Shown: positions 25,819-35,052, numbered from the stretch's first letter. The stretch is DNA of 64,000 nucleotides from Actinomadura citrea (GCF_013409045.1 NZ_JACCBT010000001.1:3348001-3412000), one strand, 5' to 3'. The notes: generated by a model not told the origin, from the letters alone. A program made the numbers and translations.

Positions 25819-27507
25819 ATGACGACCGTCCAGGGGCGGCAGGAGACCAGCGTCGCCGACGCGCTCGCGCGGCATCGCAAGGGAACGAGGGTCGGCCATG
25901 TGCTGGCGACGACCGACCACAAGATGGTCGGCTACCTCTATCTCGGGACGTCGTTCGCGATGTTCCTCGCCGCCGGGCTGATGGCCATGGTGATGCGGGC
26001 CGAGTTGCTGGAGCCCGGCAGGCAGGTGGTGAGCAACCACGCCTACAACGAGCTGTTCACCGTCCACGGCACGATCATGATGCTGCTGTTCGCCACCCCG
26101 CTGTTCGCCGGGTTCGCCAACGTGCTGGTCCCGCTGCAGATCGGGGCGCCGGACGTGGCCTTCCCACGGATGAACGCGCTCACCTACTACCTGTTCCTGT
26201 TCGGCGCCCTCATGGTGCTGGCCTCGTTCGTCATGCCGGGCGGCGCCCCCGCGTTCGGCTGGTTCGCCTACACCCCGCTGTCCGCCCAGACGTACTCGCC
26301 CGGCCAGGGCGGCGACATGTGGGCCATGGGGCTGATCCTGTCCGGCCTCGGGACGATCCTGACCTCGGTGAACATGATCACCACGATCATCGCGATGCGC
26401 GCCCCGGGCATGGTGATGTTCCGGCTGCCGATCTTCACCTGGAACGTGCTGCTGACCAGCCTGATGGTCCTCATCGCCTTCCCGGTGCTGACCGCGGCGC
26501 TGTTCGCGCTGGAGGCCGACCGCAGGCTGGGCGCCCACATCTACAACCCCGCCAACGGCGGGGCGCTGCTCTGGCAGCACCTGTTCTGGTTCTTCGGCCA
26601 TCCCGAGGTCTACATCGCGGCCCTGCCGTTCTTCGGCATCGTCACCGAGATCATCCCGGTGTTCAGCCGCAAGCCGCTGTTCGGCTACCTCGGCATGGTC
26701 GGAGCCACCATCGCGATCACCGGGCTGTCGATGACGGTCTGGGCGCACCACATGTTCGCCACCGGCGGCGTGCTGCTGCCGTTCTTCTCCATCACCTCGT
26801 TCATGATCGCCGTGCCGACCGGCCTGAAGTTCTTCAACTGGGTCGGGACGCTCTGGAAGGGGCACCTGACCTTCGAGACCCCCATGCTGTTCGCGGTCGG
26901 GTTCCTGGTGACGTTCCTGTTCGGCGGTCTGACGGGGGTCATCCTCGCCTCGCCCCCCATGGACTTCCACCTCACCGACTCCTTCTTCGTCGTCGCCCAC
27001 CTGCACTACGTCCTGTTCGGCACCGTGGTGTTCGCGATGTTCGGCGGGTTCTACTTCTGGTGGCCGAAGATGACCGGACGGATGCTGAACGAGACCTGGG
27101 GGAAGATCCACTTCTGGACGCTGTTCGCCGGGTTCCACACCACCTTCCTCGTCCAGCACTGGCTGGGCGCCGAAGGCATGCCGCGCCGCTACGCCGACTA
27201 CCCCGACCAGTTCGCGACGCTGAACCTCGTCTCGTCGATCGGCTCGTTCGTCCTGGGCGCCTCGACGTTCGCGTTCCTGTGGAACGTGCTGTGGTCCTGG
27301 CGGCACGCCGAGCGCGTCGAGACCGACGACCCGTGGGGCGCGGGCGGGTCGCTGGAGTGGGCGACCTCCTGCCCGCCTCCCCGCCACAACTTCACCGCGA
27401 TGCCGCACATCCGTTCCTCGCGCCCCGCGTTCGACCTGCACTACCCGCCGAAGGAACCGCCACAGGCGGCCGAGCCGGCGCTTCCCCCGCCGGGATGGTC
27501 CGGCTGA
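25819..27507 (+). CDS. ctaD: Cytochrome c oxidase subunit I (orphan copy)
   Basis: A 562-residue heme-copper oxidase subunit I with about twelve membrane helices, reducing O2 to water and pumping protons. Ligands seen: the low-spin heme His in [11 protein letters not shown], the CuB His and cross-linked Tyr in [10 protein letters not shown], the HH pair in [11 protein letters not shown], and the heme a3/a His pair in [11 protein letters not shown]. The GHPEVYI and YxxG contexts are those of A-type oxidases. No ctaC, ctaE or ctaF lies nearby, so this copy is outside a standard cluster. The ATG has GGGGGAGGGG upstream. It is convergent with a cytochrome b gene, 13 bp apart. Confidence 0.95.
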   Translation: MTTVQGRQETSVADALARHRKGTRVGHVLATTDHKMVGYLYLGTSFAMFLAAGLMAMVMRAELLEPGRQVVSNHAYNELFTVHGTIMMLLFATPLFAGFANVLVPLQIGAPDVAFPRMNALTYYLFLFGALMVLASFVMPGGAPAFGWFAYTPLSAQTYSPGQGGDMWAMGLILSGLGTILTSVNMITTIIAMRAPGMVMFRLPIFTWNVLLTSLMVLIAFPVLTAALFALEADRRLGAHIYNPANGGALLWQHLFWFFGHPEVYIAALPFFGIVTEIIPVFSRKPLFGYLGMVGATIAITGLSMTVWAHHMFATGGVLLPFFSITSFMIAVPTGLKFFNWVGTLWKGHLTFETPMLFAVGFLVTFLFGGLTGVILASPPMDFHLTDSFFVVAHLHYVLFGTVVFAMFGGFYFWWPKMTGRMLNETWGKIHFWTLFAGFHTTFLVQHWLGAEGMPRRYADYPDQFATLNLVSSIGSFVLGASTFAFLWNVLWSWRHAERVETDDPWGAGGSLEWATSCPPPRHNFTAMPHIRSSRPAFDLHYPPKEPPQAAEPALPPPGWSG

Positions 27508-27520
27508 GGGGGCGCGCCGG

Positions 27521-29155
27521 TCACTCGCCGTGGCCGTCCTCCGAGGAGTCCTTCCGCAGGTCGCCCTGGCCGCCGCCGTGCGACTCGGCCTGGTAGTCGA
27601 GGTAGAAGCGGTTGGCGCGGGTCCGGAGCTGCGTACGGGCCCGGTCCGGCGTCGGCAGCGGGATCATGTGGTGCGGGTAGGGCGCGACCAGCTCGCCCGG
27701 CCGCCGGGCCTCCAGCAGCGCCTCAGCCTCCTCGGACGGCCGCTCGCGCCGTTCCCGGAACCCCCCGTCCGGCGTCAGCGAGATCAGGCCGCTCTCCACG
27801 CCCTCCTCGCGCGTCCGCAGGTCGCGGCGCTGCAGGCTCAGGCAGACGCGGCGGGTGACGACGAAGGCCGCGATCGGGAGGACGAAGAACCCGGCGCGGA
27901 AGAACCAGGTCGTCCAGAACAGCGGGATCTTGAAGGTCGCGGAGACGTAGTCGTTGCCGCCGGCCGCCAGCAGGTCGCCGTACCAGGCGATGGCGGCGGC
28001 GCCGATCGCGGTCCTGGTCGCGGCGTTGCGCGGCCGGTCCAGCAGGTGGTGCAGGCGCTCGTCCCCCGTGGCCCAGCGCTCCACGAACGGGTACAGGCCG
28101 ATGAGCGTGAAGAACACGCCGGGCAGGAGGACGGCCGGGACCAGTACGTTCCAGGAGACGGTGTACCCGGCGACGGTCGTGGACAGGGGCGGCATGATGC
28201 GCAGCGAGCCTTCGAGGAACCCGACGTACCAGTCGGGCTGGGAGCCGAACGACACCTGGTCCGGGTCGTAGGGGCCGTACAGCCAGACCGGGTTGATCTG
28301 GAAGAACGCCGCCAGTCCGGCCAGGACGCCGAACGTGTAGAGGAAGTAGGCCGTGCTCTGCGCGGCGAAGTGCGGGAAGGTCGGCTCCCCGGTCACCGCC
28401 CGCTCCCGCCGCCCCCTGCCCGGAAAGATCGTGTGGGTCTGGTGCCAGAGGATCATCAGGTGCGCGGTGATCAGGGCCAGCAGGATTCCGGGGACGAGCA
28501 GGATGTGCACCGTGAACAGCCGCGGGATGAACTCCTCCGCGGAGGGGAACTCCCCGCCGAAGGCCCACAGGCCCGCGTACGTCCCGGCGAGCGGGACCGA
28601 CAGCAGGATGCCCTGGAAGATCCGCAGGCCGGTGCCCGACAGCAGGTCGTCCGGCAGCGAGTACCCGGCGAACCCCTCGGCGACGGCCAGCACGAACAGC
28701 GTCGTGCCGATCACCCAGTTGATCTCCCGCGGCTTGCGGAACGCCCCGGTGAAGAAGATCCGCATGAGGTGGACGCAGATCGCGGCGACGAAGACGTTCG
28801 CCGCCCAGTGGTGGATCTGCCGCATCAGCAGCCCGCCCCGCACGTCGAACGACAGGTGCAGGGTGGAGGCGTACGCCTCGCTCACCCTGACGCCCTTCAG
28901 CGGGCCGTACGAGCCGTCGTAGACGATCTCCCTGCCGCTCGGGTGGAAGAACAGCGTCAGGTAGACGCCGGTGAGCACGAGGACGACGAACGAGTAGAGC
29001 GCGATCTCGCCGAGCAGGAACGACCAGTGCTTGGGGAACGCCTTGCGGATGTTCCGGTCCAGGAACTCGGTGGACCCGAGCCGGTCGTTGACCCCCCAGA
29101 AGAGCTTCTGCACCCGCTCGGCCTTCGCGGTTCCGCGCCCGTTTCGTCCTGCCAT
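27521..29155 (-). CDS. qcrB: Cytochrome b subunit of the bc1 complex (orphan copy)
   Basis: A 544-residue actinobacterial-type QcrB with the long C-terminal extension. Heme ligands lie in MRQIHHWAANVFVAAICVHL and FTVHILLVPGILLALITAHL. The Qo motif is a PDWY (GSQPDWYVGFLEG). The extension carries a charged tail (RTREEGVESGLISLTPDGG). Neither qcrA nor qcrC is adjacent. It is convergent with ctaD. A GTTT-N15-GGGTAG promoter lies about 40 bases upstream, suggesting a stress- or stationary-phase variant of the respiratory supercomplex; that role is inferred. Confidence 0.94.
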   Translation of the reverse strand: MAGRNGRGTAKAERVQKLFWGVNDRLGSTEFLDRNIRKAFPKHWSFLLGEIALYSFVVLVLTGVYLTLFFHPSGREIVYDGSYGPLKGVRVSEAYASTLHLSFDVRGGLLMRQIHHWAANVFVAAICVHLMRIFFTGAFRKPREINWVIGTTLFVLAVAEGFAGYSLPDDLLSGTGLRIFQGILLSVPLAGTYAGLWAFGGEFPSAEEFIPRLFTVHILLVPGILLALITAHLMILWHQTHTIFPGRGRRERAVTGEPTFPHFAAQSTAYFLYTFGVLAGLAAFFQINPVWLYGPYDPDQVSFGSQPDWYVGFLEGSLRIMPPLSTTVAGYTVSWNVLVPAVLLPGVFFTLIGLYPFVERWATGDERLHHLLDRPRNAATRTAIGAAAIAWYGDLLAAGGNDYVSATFKIPLFWTTWFFRAGFFVLPIAAFVVTRRVCLSLQRRDLRTREEGVESGLISLTPDGGFRERRERPSEEAEALLEARRPGELVAPYPHHMIPLPTPDRARTQLRTRANRFYLDYQAESHGGGQGDLRKDSSEDGHGE

Positions 29156-29197
29156 AGCGTGCTCCCCGGCCGAACAATGATCTCCCCCCTGGGCGGC

Positions 29198-29222
29198 TAC
29201 CCGGGGCGGGTGGGGGCAAACG
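29198..29222 (-). promoter_or_regulatory. SigB/SigF-like promoter of the orphan qcrB
   Basis: On the minus strand GTTT, 15 bases of C-rich spacer, GGGTAG. It matches the element upstream of the alcohol dehydrogenase in both boxes and in spacer composition. Confidence 0.6.
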
Positions 29223-29245
29223 CCGCGCGGCGGCGGTGCGGTCGG

Positions 29246-30124
29246 TCAGGCACTGGCCGCGTAGAGGATCTCCCGCATGCCGGGGACGGCCTCCCGGTCG
29301 GCCCGCCAGACGAGGCGAAGGCCGAGGTCGGGGGCGTCGAACGCGAGCCGGGCGAGGGTTCCGGCCGCCAGCCGGTCGCGGACGGCGAACTCGGGGAGCA
29401 GCGCGACGCCGAGGCCCTGCTCGGCCCAGGACGCCATCACGGTGACGCTGCCCGCCCTGACCCGCTCGACGGCGGAGCCGAGGAGCCGCTCGCCGGCCAT
29501 CCAGAACGAGCACGCCGGCACGTTGACCAGCAGCCTCTCGCCGCGCAGGTCGCCGGCGGCCAGGCGCGGCGCCCTGGCGAGAGGGTGGTCCGGCGCGGCG
29601 ACGAGGGCGAGCGGTACCGGCTCCACGTCGACGAAGTCCAGTGGCGCCGGCGGCGGCGTGAAACCGAGGCCGCCCACGTCCTCGCCGGCGTCCAGCAGCA
29701 GTGCGGCCTCCAGGTCCCCGGCGGCGACCGCGTCCAGGAGCTGGTCGCGGGCCGCGTCCGACCGGACCTCGACCCGCAGCCCCGGCCGCCGCTCGGCGAG
29801 CCTGGCCAGGACGCCGGGGACGTGCGCGGCGGCGATCGACTCCAGCGCGCCGAGCCGCAGCACCGGCTGCTCCCCGGTCACCTCGCGGCGGGCCTCCTCG
29901 GCCTGCCGCAGCAGGCGCCGCGCCCATCCGCGCATCCGCTCGCCCGCCTCGGTCGGCCGCATGCCCTTCGGGCCGCGGTGGAACAGCGGGACGCCCAGCG
30001 ACGCCTCCAGCGCGCGGATCTGCTCCGACACCGACGACGGCGCGAGGCCGAGCGCGTTGGCGGCGTCGGTGACGGTCCGGTGGGTGAGGACGGCCTCGAA
30101 CGTCCGCAGCTGGCGCAGTTCCAT
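29246..30124 (-). CDS. LysR-family transcriptional regulator
   Basis: A 292-residue LysR protein. The N-terminal winged HTH is MELRQLRTFEAVLTHRTVTDAANALGLAPSSVSEQIRALEASLG. The C-terminal periplasmic-binding-like effector domain starts near residue 90 (LRLGALESIAAAHVPGVL). The ATG at 30124 is where LysR proteins normally begin; the frame is open further upstream but would run through the operator. Divergent from an MFS exporter, and a 19-bp palindrome lies between the two starts. By family habit it should regulate that exporter and itself. Confidence 0.9.
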   Translation of the reverse strand: MELRQLRTFEAVLTHRTVTDAANALGLAPSSVSEQIRALEASLGVPLFHRGPKGMRPTEAGERMRGWARRLLRQAEEARREVTGEQPVLRLGALESIAAAHVPGVLARLAERRPGLRVEVRSDAARDQLLDAVAAGDLEAALLLDAGEDVGGLGFTPPPAPLDFVDVEPVPLALVAAPDHPLARAPRLAAGDLRGERLLVNVPACSFWMAGERLLGSAVERVRAGSVTVMASWAEQGLGVALLPEFAVRDRLAAGTLARLAFDAPDLGLRLVWRADREAVPGMREILYAASA

Positions 30125-30146
30125 GCCGGTGGCAACAGGGGCCGTC

Positions 30147-30165
30147 CGTTCGGATATTCCGAACG
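30147..30165. promoter_or_regulatory. LysR-type operator palindrome
   Basis: CGTTCGGA-TAT-TCCGAACG is a perfect 8-bp inverted repeat in the 97-bp gap between the lysR and MFS starts. It contains the T-N11-A core (30150-30162) of LysR boxes. Confidence 0.75.
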
Positions 30166-30221
30166 CGGCGTGCGGCTCCGCCGGTGGAGCCCGGCGGCGC
30201 GGATTCCCAGACTGGGGCGCC

Positions 30222-31616
30222 ATGAGCTCGGTTCTCTCACCCGCACCGGCGGACGCGGCCCCCAGGAGTCGCGGCCCCGCCCTGTTCGGCATCTCACTCG
30301 GCTACTTCATGGTGCTGCTCGACACGACGGTCCTGTCGGTGGCCGAACCCGACCTGGCCGACTCGCTGCACGGGACGGTCGCGGGCCTGCAGTGGGCCGT
30401 CACCGGCTACACCGTCGTGTTCGGGGCGCTGCTGCTGTCGGCGGGCGCCGTCGCCGACCGGTACGGCGCGCACCGCGTCTTCCGCGCGGGCGTCGCGGCC
30501 TTCGGCGCCGGGTCGCTGCTGTGCGCCGCGGCACCGGACCTGTGGACGCTCGTCGCGCTGCGCGCGCTCCTCGGCGCCGCCGCCGCGGCCTGCGTGCCCG
30601 CGTCCATGGCGATGATCGTCCGCCTGTACCCCGCGCCCGCCGAGCGCGCCCGGGCCGTGGCGACGTGGGCGGCGACCAGCGGCGCCGCGCTCGCGGCCGG
30701 GCCCGTCGCGGGCGGCGCCCTGGTCGGCCTCGCCGGCTGGCGCGCGATCTTCCTGGTCAACGTTCCGCTCGCCGCCGCCGTCCTCGCGCTCGCGGCGGGA
30801 CGGGCCGTGCGCTGCCCGCGCGGAACCCGCCGCCTCGACGCGGCGGCCCAGCTCCTCGCGTGCGCGGCGCTGGGGCTCCTGACCGACGCCCTCATCGCCC
30901 TCGGCGGCGGGTCGGGTGTCCACGCGGCCGTCTCGGCGGCCGGCGCGGTCGCGGCCGGCGCGGCGTTCGCGGTCCGCGAGCGCGGGAGCGCGGCGCCGGT
31001 CCTGGTCCCGGCGGTGCTGCGGGCGCCCGGGATGCCCGCCGCGCTGGCGGCCGGCGCCGCGGTCAACTTCGTCATGACCGGCGTGCTGTTCGTGCTGCCG
31101 CTGGTGTTCCGGCAGGCCCTCGGGCTGACGCCGCTCCAGACCGGCCTGGCGTTCCTGCCGATGACCCTGCCGTTCGCGTTCAACCCGCTGCTCACCGGGC
31201 GCATCGTCGCGCGGACCGGTCCGCGCCGCCCCGTCCTCGCGGGCCTTGGCCTGCTGACCGCCGGGGGAGTGCTGTTCGGCGCCGTGCTGCTGGGCGGCGC
31301 GTCCTACCCGCCGCTCGTCGCGGGCCTGCTGTGCACCGGCTTCGGCGTGTCGTTCGCGCTGCCCGCGCTCGCGACGATGGTCGTCGCCGCGGCCCCCGAG
31401 GGCGCGGCGGGCGCGGCGGGGGGCCTGCTGAACGCCGTCCGGCAGCTCGGCGCCACCCTCGGTGTCGCGATCATGGGGGCGTTCGCGCCGGTCGGCGCGG
31501 GGGACGGCTCCCGCGACCCGGCCTACGCGCTGTTCGTCGCCGCGGCCGTCTGCGCGGCCGTCTGCGCCTGCGTCCTGGCCGTCAGGCCACGCGCACGTTC
31601 GCGCCGGACGCCCTGA
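30222..31616 (+). CDS. MFS drug:H+ antiporter (EmrB/QacA-like)
   Basis: A 464-residue major facilitator transporter with about 12-14 membrane helices. Motif D-like LLDTTVLSVAEPDLADSL is in the first helix region. Motif A appears as GAVADRYGAHRVF and motif C-like as GPVAGGALVGLAGWRAIFLVNVP. It is probably a proton-driven exporter of a drug or metabolite under the divergent LysR regulator. The ATG at 30222 follows GGGGCGC; a strong ribosome site is absent. Its last 35 bases overlap the end of the convergent PrsW gene. Confidence 0.88.
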   Translation: MSSVLSPAPADAAPRSRGPALFGISLGYFMVLLDTTVLSVAEPDLADSLHGTVAGLQWAVTGYTVVFGALLLSAGAVADRYGAHRVFRAGVAAFGAGSLLCAAAPDLWTLVALRALLGAAAAACVPASMAMIVRLYPAPAERARAVATWAATSGAALAAGPVAGGALVGLAGWRAIFLVNVPLAAAVLALAAGRAVRCPRGTRRLDAAAQLLACAALGLLTDALIALGGGSGVHAAVSAAGAVAAGAAFAVRERGSAAPVLVPAVLRAPGMPAALAAGAAVNFVMTGVLFVLPLVFRQALGLTPLQTGLAFLPMTLPFAFNPLLTGRIVARTGPRRPVLAGLGLLTAGGVLFGAVLLGGASYPPLVAGLLCTGFGVSFALPALATMVVAAAPEGAAGAAGGLLNAVRQLGATLGVAIMGAFAPVGAGDGSRDPAYALFVAAAVCAAVCACVLAVRPRARSRRTP

Positions 31617-32685
31617 GGTCGCCCCGCAGGGCGCGGATGTCGGTGCGCAGCCGCTCGGCGGCCAGCGGGTCCGGTTCCAGGCCGCCGAGGCCGTCCTCGA
31701 TGAGGGCGAGTTCGGCGGCCCGGAGCCGCTCCAGCAGCCGGCGCGACTCCCCGGCCGGCACGCCCCACTCCTCCTTCCTGCGCCACTTGCGGAACGCGAG
31801 CACATGGCCCTCGCCCGGCACGAGGACGCCGTTCCTCGTCTCGGCGTGCACCGTGCGGCGGAAGTGCGAGAGGTAGCGGCGCCTGGACAGGCGGTAGGCG
31901 ACGACCGCCGCCACCAGGATCGGCGCGCCCTTCACCGGCATCAGCGCCAGCCCGGACAGGACGGGGGCGTCCCACCACGAGTGCAGCGCCATCGCCAGGA
32001 CGAACGCGCCCACCGCGGCGGTCAGGTGCGCTCTGGAGGCCCGCCCGATCAGGAGGCCGAGGCCCGCGCCGCCGACCGCGGTCATCGCCCAGTGGCTCCA
32101 CCAGGCCCCGCAGACCACCCGGGTGCCGAACGAGAAGAACGCCGCGTTCGCGTCGTGCGTGGCGCCCGTCAGGACGATCGTGTTCAGGACGTACAGGAAG
32201 TTCTCCGCGAACTGGAAGCCCAGCCCCGACAGCGCGCCGTAGCTCCAGCCGTCCAGCGGCCCGCGGACCGCGGCCGGCGCCATCAGCGCCAGCGCCGCGA
32301 CGCCGAGCAGCTTGAGGATCTCCTCGTCCACCGGAGCGGCGATCGACGCGCCCCACGCCGCGTTGAAGCCCGGCCCCGCCGTCTTCCCGACGATCGCCTG
32401 GAACGCCGCGTTGGCGGGCAGCGCCGTCCCGAACGCGGCCAGCCCGCCCCAGGCCACCGCGATCAGCGCGTAGCCGAGCGGCGGCGAGCGGACGGGATGC
32501 AACCGCCGCACCGACCACACCCCGCCGGCCAGCGCCGGCGCGAGCAGCACCACCCCGGCGATCGCGCCGCCGGGGAACGCCGCGACGTGCGCGCCGATCC
32601 CGCGCAGCGCGATCCAGGCGCCGAGCAGGCACGCCGCCGCCCACAGCCAGAACGCGGGACGGGACGCCAGGCCGCCGCGGGTCAT
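31582..32685 (-). CDS. PrsW-type intramembrane metalloprotease
   Basis: A 367-residue membrane protein with about eight helices. The three PrsW signatures are present: EEILKLLGV (EExxK), GFQFAENFLYVL (FxxxE) and MALHSWWDAPVL (HxxxD). Relatives such as Bacillus PrsW cleave anti-sigma factors, so a role in stress signalling is possible. The C-terminal cytoplasmic tail is basic and helical (FRKWRRKEEWGVPAGESRR). The start is ATG 32685, overlapping the TGA of the upstream gene as ATGA; ATG 32691 is two codons earlier. The 3' end overlaps the MFS gene. Confidence 0.88.
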   Translation of the reverse strand: MTRGGLASRPAFWLWAAACLLGAWIALRGIGAHVAAFPGGAIAGVVLLAPALAGGVWSVRRLHPVRSPPLGYALIAVAWGGLAAFGTALPANAAFQAIVGKTAGPGFNAAWGASIAAPVDEEILKLLGVAALALMAPAAVRGPLDGWSYGALSGLGFQFAENFLYVLNTIVLTGATHDANAAFFSFGTRVVCGAWWSHWAMTAVGGAGLGLLIGRASRAHLTAAVGAFVLAMALHSWWDAPVLSGLALMPVKGAPILVAAVVAYRLSRRRYLSHFRRTVHAETRNGVLVPGEGHVLAFRKWRRKEEWGVPAGESRRLLERLRAAELALIEDGLGGLEPDPLAAERLRTDIRALRGDLRASGANVRVA

Positions 32686-33251
32686 CCCCATGGCGCCGTG
32701 ATCCGGATCGACCGCACCATCGCCTCGACCTGCGGGGCCGCGTCGCCGAAGGTCTGCGGCGGGCCCGTCGCCGTGACCGCCGCGCCGAGCGTCCCCTTGG
32801 CGAAGACGGTCGCCGTGCCGACGCGCTCGCGCCCGGCGAGCCGTCCCGTCAGCCCGGTCAGGCCCTGCGCGGTCGTGAACGGGACGGGCCCCGTCCCGAG
32901 GCGCGTGCGCCCGCCCGCGGCGACGATGCGCCCGAGGCCGCCCCACAGCGCCCGCGCGTCCGCCGAGCCCAGCGGGACCACCACGCTGAGATCGAAGACC
33001 ACGTCGCCGCTGAGCAGTTCGGCGCTGCTGGCGAGGGAGGTGGCGCCCCGGTTCAGAACCCAGCCGGGAGAGGTGACCGAGAACGTCACCGGGCGGACGC
33101 CGTCGCGCTCCGTCCCGACCGACACCACCGTGCCGGGCGCCAGCGGCTGCCCGCGGGTCCCGAGGGCCCGGTCGAACAGGGGAAGCCCGGCGCCGAGGAC
33201 CAGCAGCACGAGCGCCACGGCGCCCGTGCCCCACCATGTGACCCGCACCAC
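32682..33251 (-). CDS. Hypothetical secreted or membrane-anchored protein upstream of PrsW
   Basis: A 189-residue protein, not recognised. One N-terminal membrane segment (GAVALVLLVLGAGLPLFDRAL, about residues 9-29) is followed by an extracellular beta-rich domain. It is translationally coupled to the PrsW gene (ATGA). A single-pass protein coupled to an intramembrane protease is a candidate substrate or regulator of it, but no cleavage site can be read. Start GTG 33251 has GGGGGG four to five bases upstream. Confidence 0.6.
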   Translation of the reverse strand: MVRVTWWGTGAVALVLLVLGAGLPLFDRALGTRGQPLAPGTVVSVGTERDGVRPVTFSVTSPGWVLNRGATSLASSAELLSGDVVFDLSVVVPLGSADARALWGGLGRIVAAGGRTRLGTGPVPFTTAQGLTGLTGRLAGRERVGTATVFAKGTLGAAVTATGPPQTFGDAAPQVEAMVRSIRITAPWG

Positions 33252-33330
33252 GCGACCCCCCGACGACGTGCGCTGCGGAAAATGCCCTTTGGGAGGCGGA
33301 AATGCCCCTTGACGGGGCGGCTAAACAAGA

Positions 33331-34149
33331 TCAGGCGGTGGGAGTCATCCAGTGCGCGGGCCGCGCCAGGGCAGGCGGCAGGCGCGTCGCCGCGTCGCCG
33401 CGCGCCGAGTCGAGCTGCGCCTGGGTCAGGAAGAGGCACCCGGTGAGGTCGGCGCCGCGCAGATCGGCGTCCCGCAGGTCCGCACCGGTCACGTCCGCGA
33501 CCCGCAGGTCCGCGCCCCGCAGGTCGGCGGCGATCAGGTACGCGCCGCGCAGATCGGCGCCGCGCAGGTCGGCCCCCTTGAGTCTCGCCCCCATCAGATC
33601 CGCCCCCCGCCGGTTCTTCCCGCGTCCGGGGACACCGGCCCTGGCGAGCTCTCCCGCCCGCGACAGCAGGCCGTTCACCCTCTCCCGGACGGCCTGGACG
33701 TCCACCTCGGCGAGTTCGCCGGGGCCGCCCCCGGTGAGGCGGTCGACCTCGCCGGACGCCCGCCGCAGCTCGTCGCGGATCGGGCCGGAGGACGGCATCG
33801 CCGCGGCCTGGTCCAGGTACCAGAGCAGCTCATGGAGCTGCCGCATGACGGGGAACACCGCGAACATGCGGCGCGCGACCTCCGGGTCCCCGCGCCAGTC
33901 CCGACCGGAGAAGGTCTTCCGCGACACCTTCTGACCGGCGCCGAAACAGTCGAAGACCGTGCAGCCCGGGAAACCGTTCCGCCGGAGGTCGGCGTGGATG
34001 CCGCAGCGGAAGTCGGCCAGGAGCTTGCGGCAGGGCTCGCCCGCGTCCTTGTCCATGGCGAAGTCGGCGGACCTGGCGAACGGGAGCGCCACGCAGCACA
34101 GGCCGAAACAGCTGGCGCAGTCGGCCCTCAGATCCGATCTGTCCGACAC
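33331..34149 (-). CDS. Pentapeptide-repeat protein with Cys-rich N-terminal domain
   Basis: A 272-residue protein. The N-terminal 70 residues hold eight Cys (C11, C14, C18, C19, C40, C49, C63, C68; CASCFGLCC then GEPC, FRC, PGC, DCF), a pattern suited to a metal or Fe-S site. A helical middle follows. The C-terminal region has about nine A(D/N)LxX repeats (ADLMGARLKGADLRGADLRG) forming a right-handed beta-helix that can mimic DNA. No partner gene suggests a target. GTG 34149 has AGGA directly upstream. Divergent from the HemK-like methyltransferase over about 100 bp. Confidence 0.8.
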   Translation of the reverse strand: MSDRSDLRADCASCFGLCCVALPFARSADFAMDKDAGEPCRKLLADFRCGIHADLRRNGFPGCTVFDCFGAGQKVSRKTFSGRDWRGDPEVARRMFAVFPVMRQLHELLWYLDQAAAMPSSGPIRDELRRASGEVDRLTGGGPGELAEVDVQAVRERVNGLLSRAGELARAGVPGRGKNRRGADLMGARLKGADLRGADLRGAYLIAADLRGADLRVADVTGADLRDADLRGADLTGCLFLTQAQLDSARGDAATRLPPALARPAHWMTPTA

Positions 34150-34251
34150 TCCTGCCCCCCGGCTCCTGGACGATGCTCCATTGTCGCGCTGGGCCGGCGA
34201 TGCCGCGAACGCGCGGAACGTCGCGGTGTCCGGATAAAGTTGCGGACTCCT

Positions 34252-35034
34252 ATGACAGAACCCTTCACCGAGCCCGCCATCGTCTCCACCCTCCGCGCCG
34301 CCGGCTGCGTGTTCGCCGAGGACGAGGCGCGGCTCATCCTCTCCACCGCCCGCACCCCCGGCGAAGCCGCCGCCATGGTGGAGCGGCGCACGGCCGGCGA
34401 GCCGCTCGAGCACGTCCTCGGCTGGGCGATGTTCTGCGGGCTGCGGATCGCGGTCGGACCCGGGGTCTTCGTGCCCCGGCCCCGCACCGAGTTCCTCGTC
34501 CGGCGGGCCCACGCCCTCGCGCCGCCCCAGCCGGTGATACTCGACCTGTGCTGCGGTTCGGGCGCGCTCGGAGCCGCGCTCGCCTCCGGTGTGGGCGAGT
34601 GCGTCCTGCACGCGGCCGACATCGAACCCGCGGCCGTGCGCTGCGCCCGCGGCAACATCGCGCCGTACGGCGGCACGGCCCACGAGGGCGACCTTTTCGA
34701 CCCCGTCCCGGGCGAGCTGCGCGGACGGGTCGACGTCCTGCTGGCCAACGTCCCTTACGTCCCGACCGGGGACGTCGCGCTCATGCCGGCGGAGGCGCGC
34801 GACCACGAGCCGCGCTCGTCGCTCGACGGCGGGCCGGACGGCCTCGACGTGCTGCGCCGCGTCACCGCCGGGGCCTCGCGGTGGCTCGCCCCGGGCGGCC
34901 GCCTGCTGTTCGAGACGAGCGAGCGGCAGGCCGTCGCCGCCGTCGCCGCCGTGGAGGCCGGCGGCCTCGCGGCCGCGGTCGCGACGTCCGAGAGGTTCTC
35001 TGCCACCGTCATTGTCGGAGCAAAGCCGGTGTAA
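34252..35034 (+). CDS. HemK/PrmC-family N5-glutamine methyltransferase-like protein
   Basis: A 260-residue SAM-dependent methyltransferase. The SAM motif is LDLCCGSGALGAAL, followed by an acidic AADIEPAAVRCARGN. The (N/D)PPY motif is NVPY (VLLANVPYVPTG). The N-terminal fragment GVFVPRPRTEFLVRRA matches the PrmC/HemK family, whose known members methylate the GGQ Gln of release factors. It is shorter than typical PrmC and the N-terminal helix bundle is reduced, so it may be a paralog with another substrate. The ATG lies about 16 bases after an AT-rich GGATAAAG stretch. The stop falls inside a SigB-like promoter for the next small gene. Confidence 0.82.
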   Translation: MTEPFTEPAIVSTLRAAGCVFAEDEARLILSTARTPGEAAAMVERRTAGEPLEHVLGWAMFCGLRIAVGPGVFVPRPRTEFLVRRAHALAPPQPVILDLCCGSGALGAALASGVGECVLHAADIEPAAVRCARGNIAPYGGTAHEGDLFDPVPGELRGRVDVLLANVPYVPTGDVALMPAEARDHEPRSSLDGGPDGLDVLRRVTAGASRWLAPGGRLLFETSERQAVAAVAAVEAGGLAAAVATSERFSATVIVGAKPV

Positions 35035-35052
35035 AACTCCCCAGGCGGGTAT
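35029..35052 (+). promoter_or_regulatory. SigB/SigF-like promoter of the 42-aa ORF
   Basis: GTGT (35029-35032), 14 bases, GGGTAT (35047-35052). The -35 part overlaps the final codons and stop of the upstream methyltransferase gene. Confidence 0.55.

Noticed and set aside
27530..31876. A 1448-codon plus-strand frame opposite qcrB and lysR
   Set aside because: Same shadow effect; low-complexity translation and no ribosome site, while the other strand encodes recognisable proteins.
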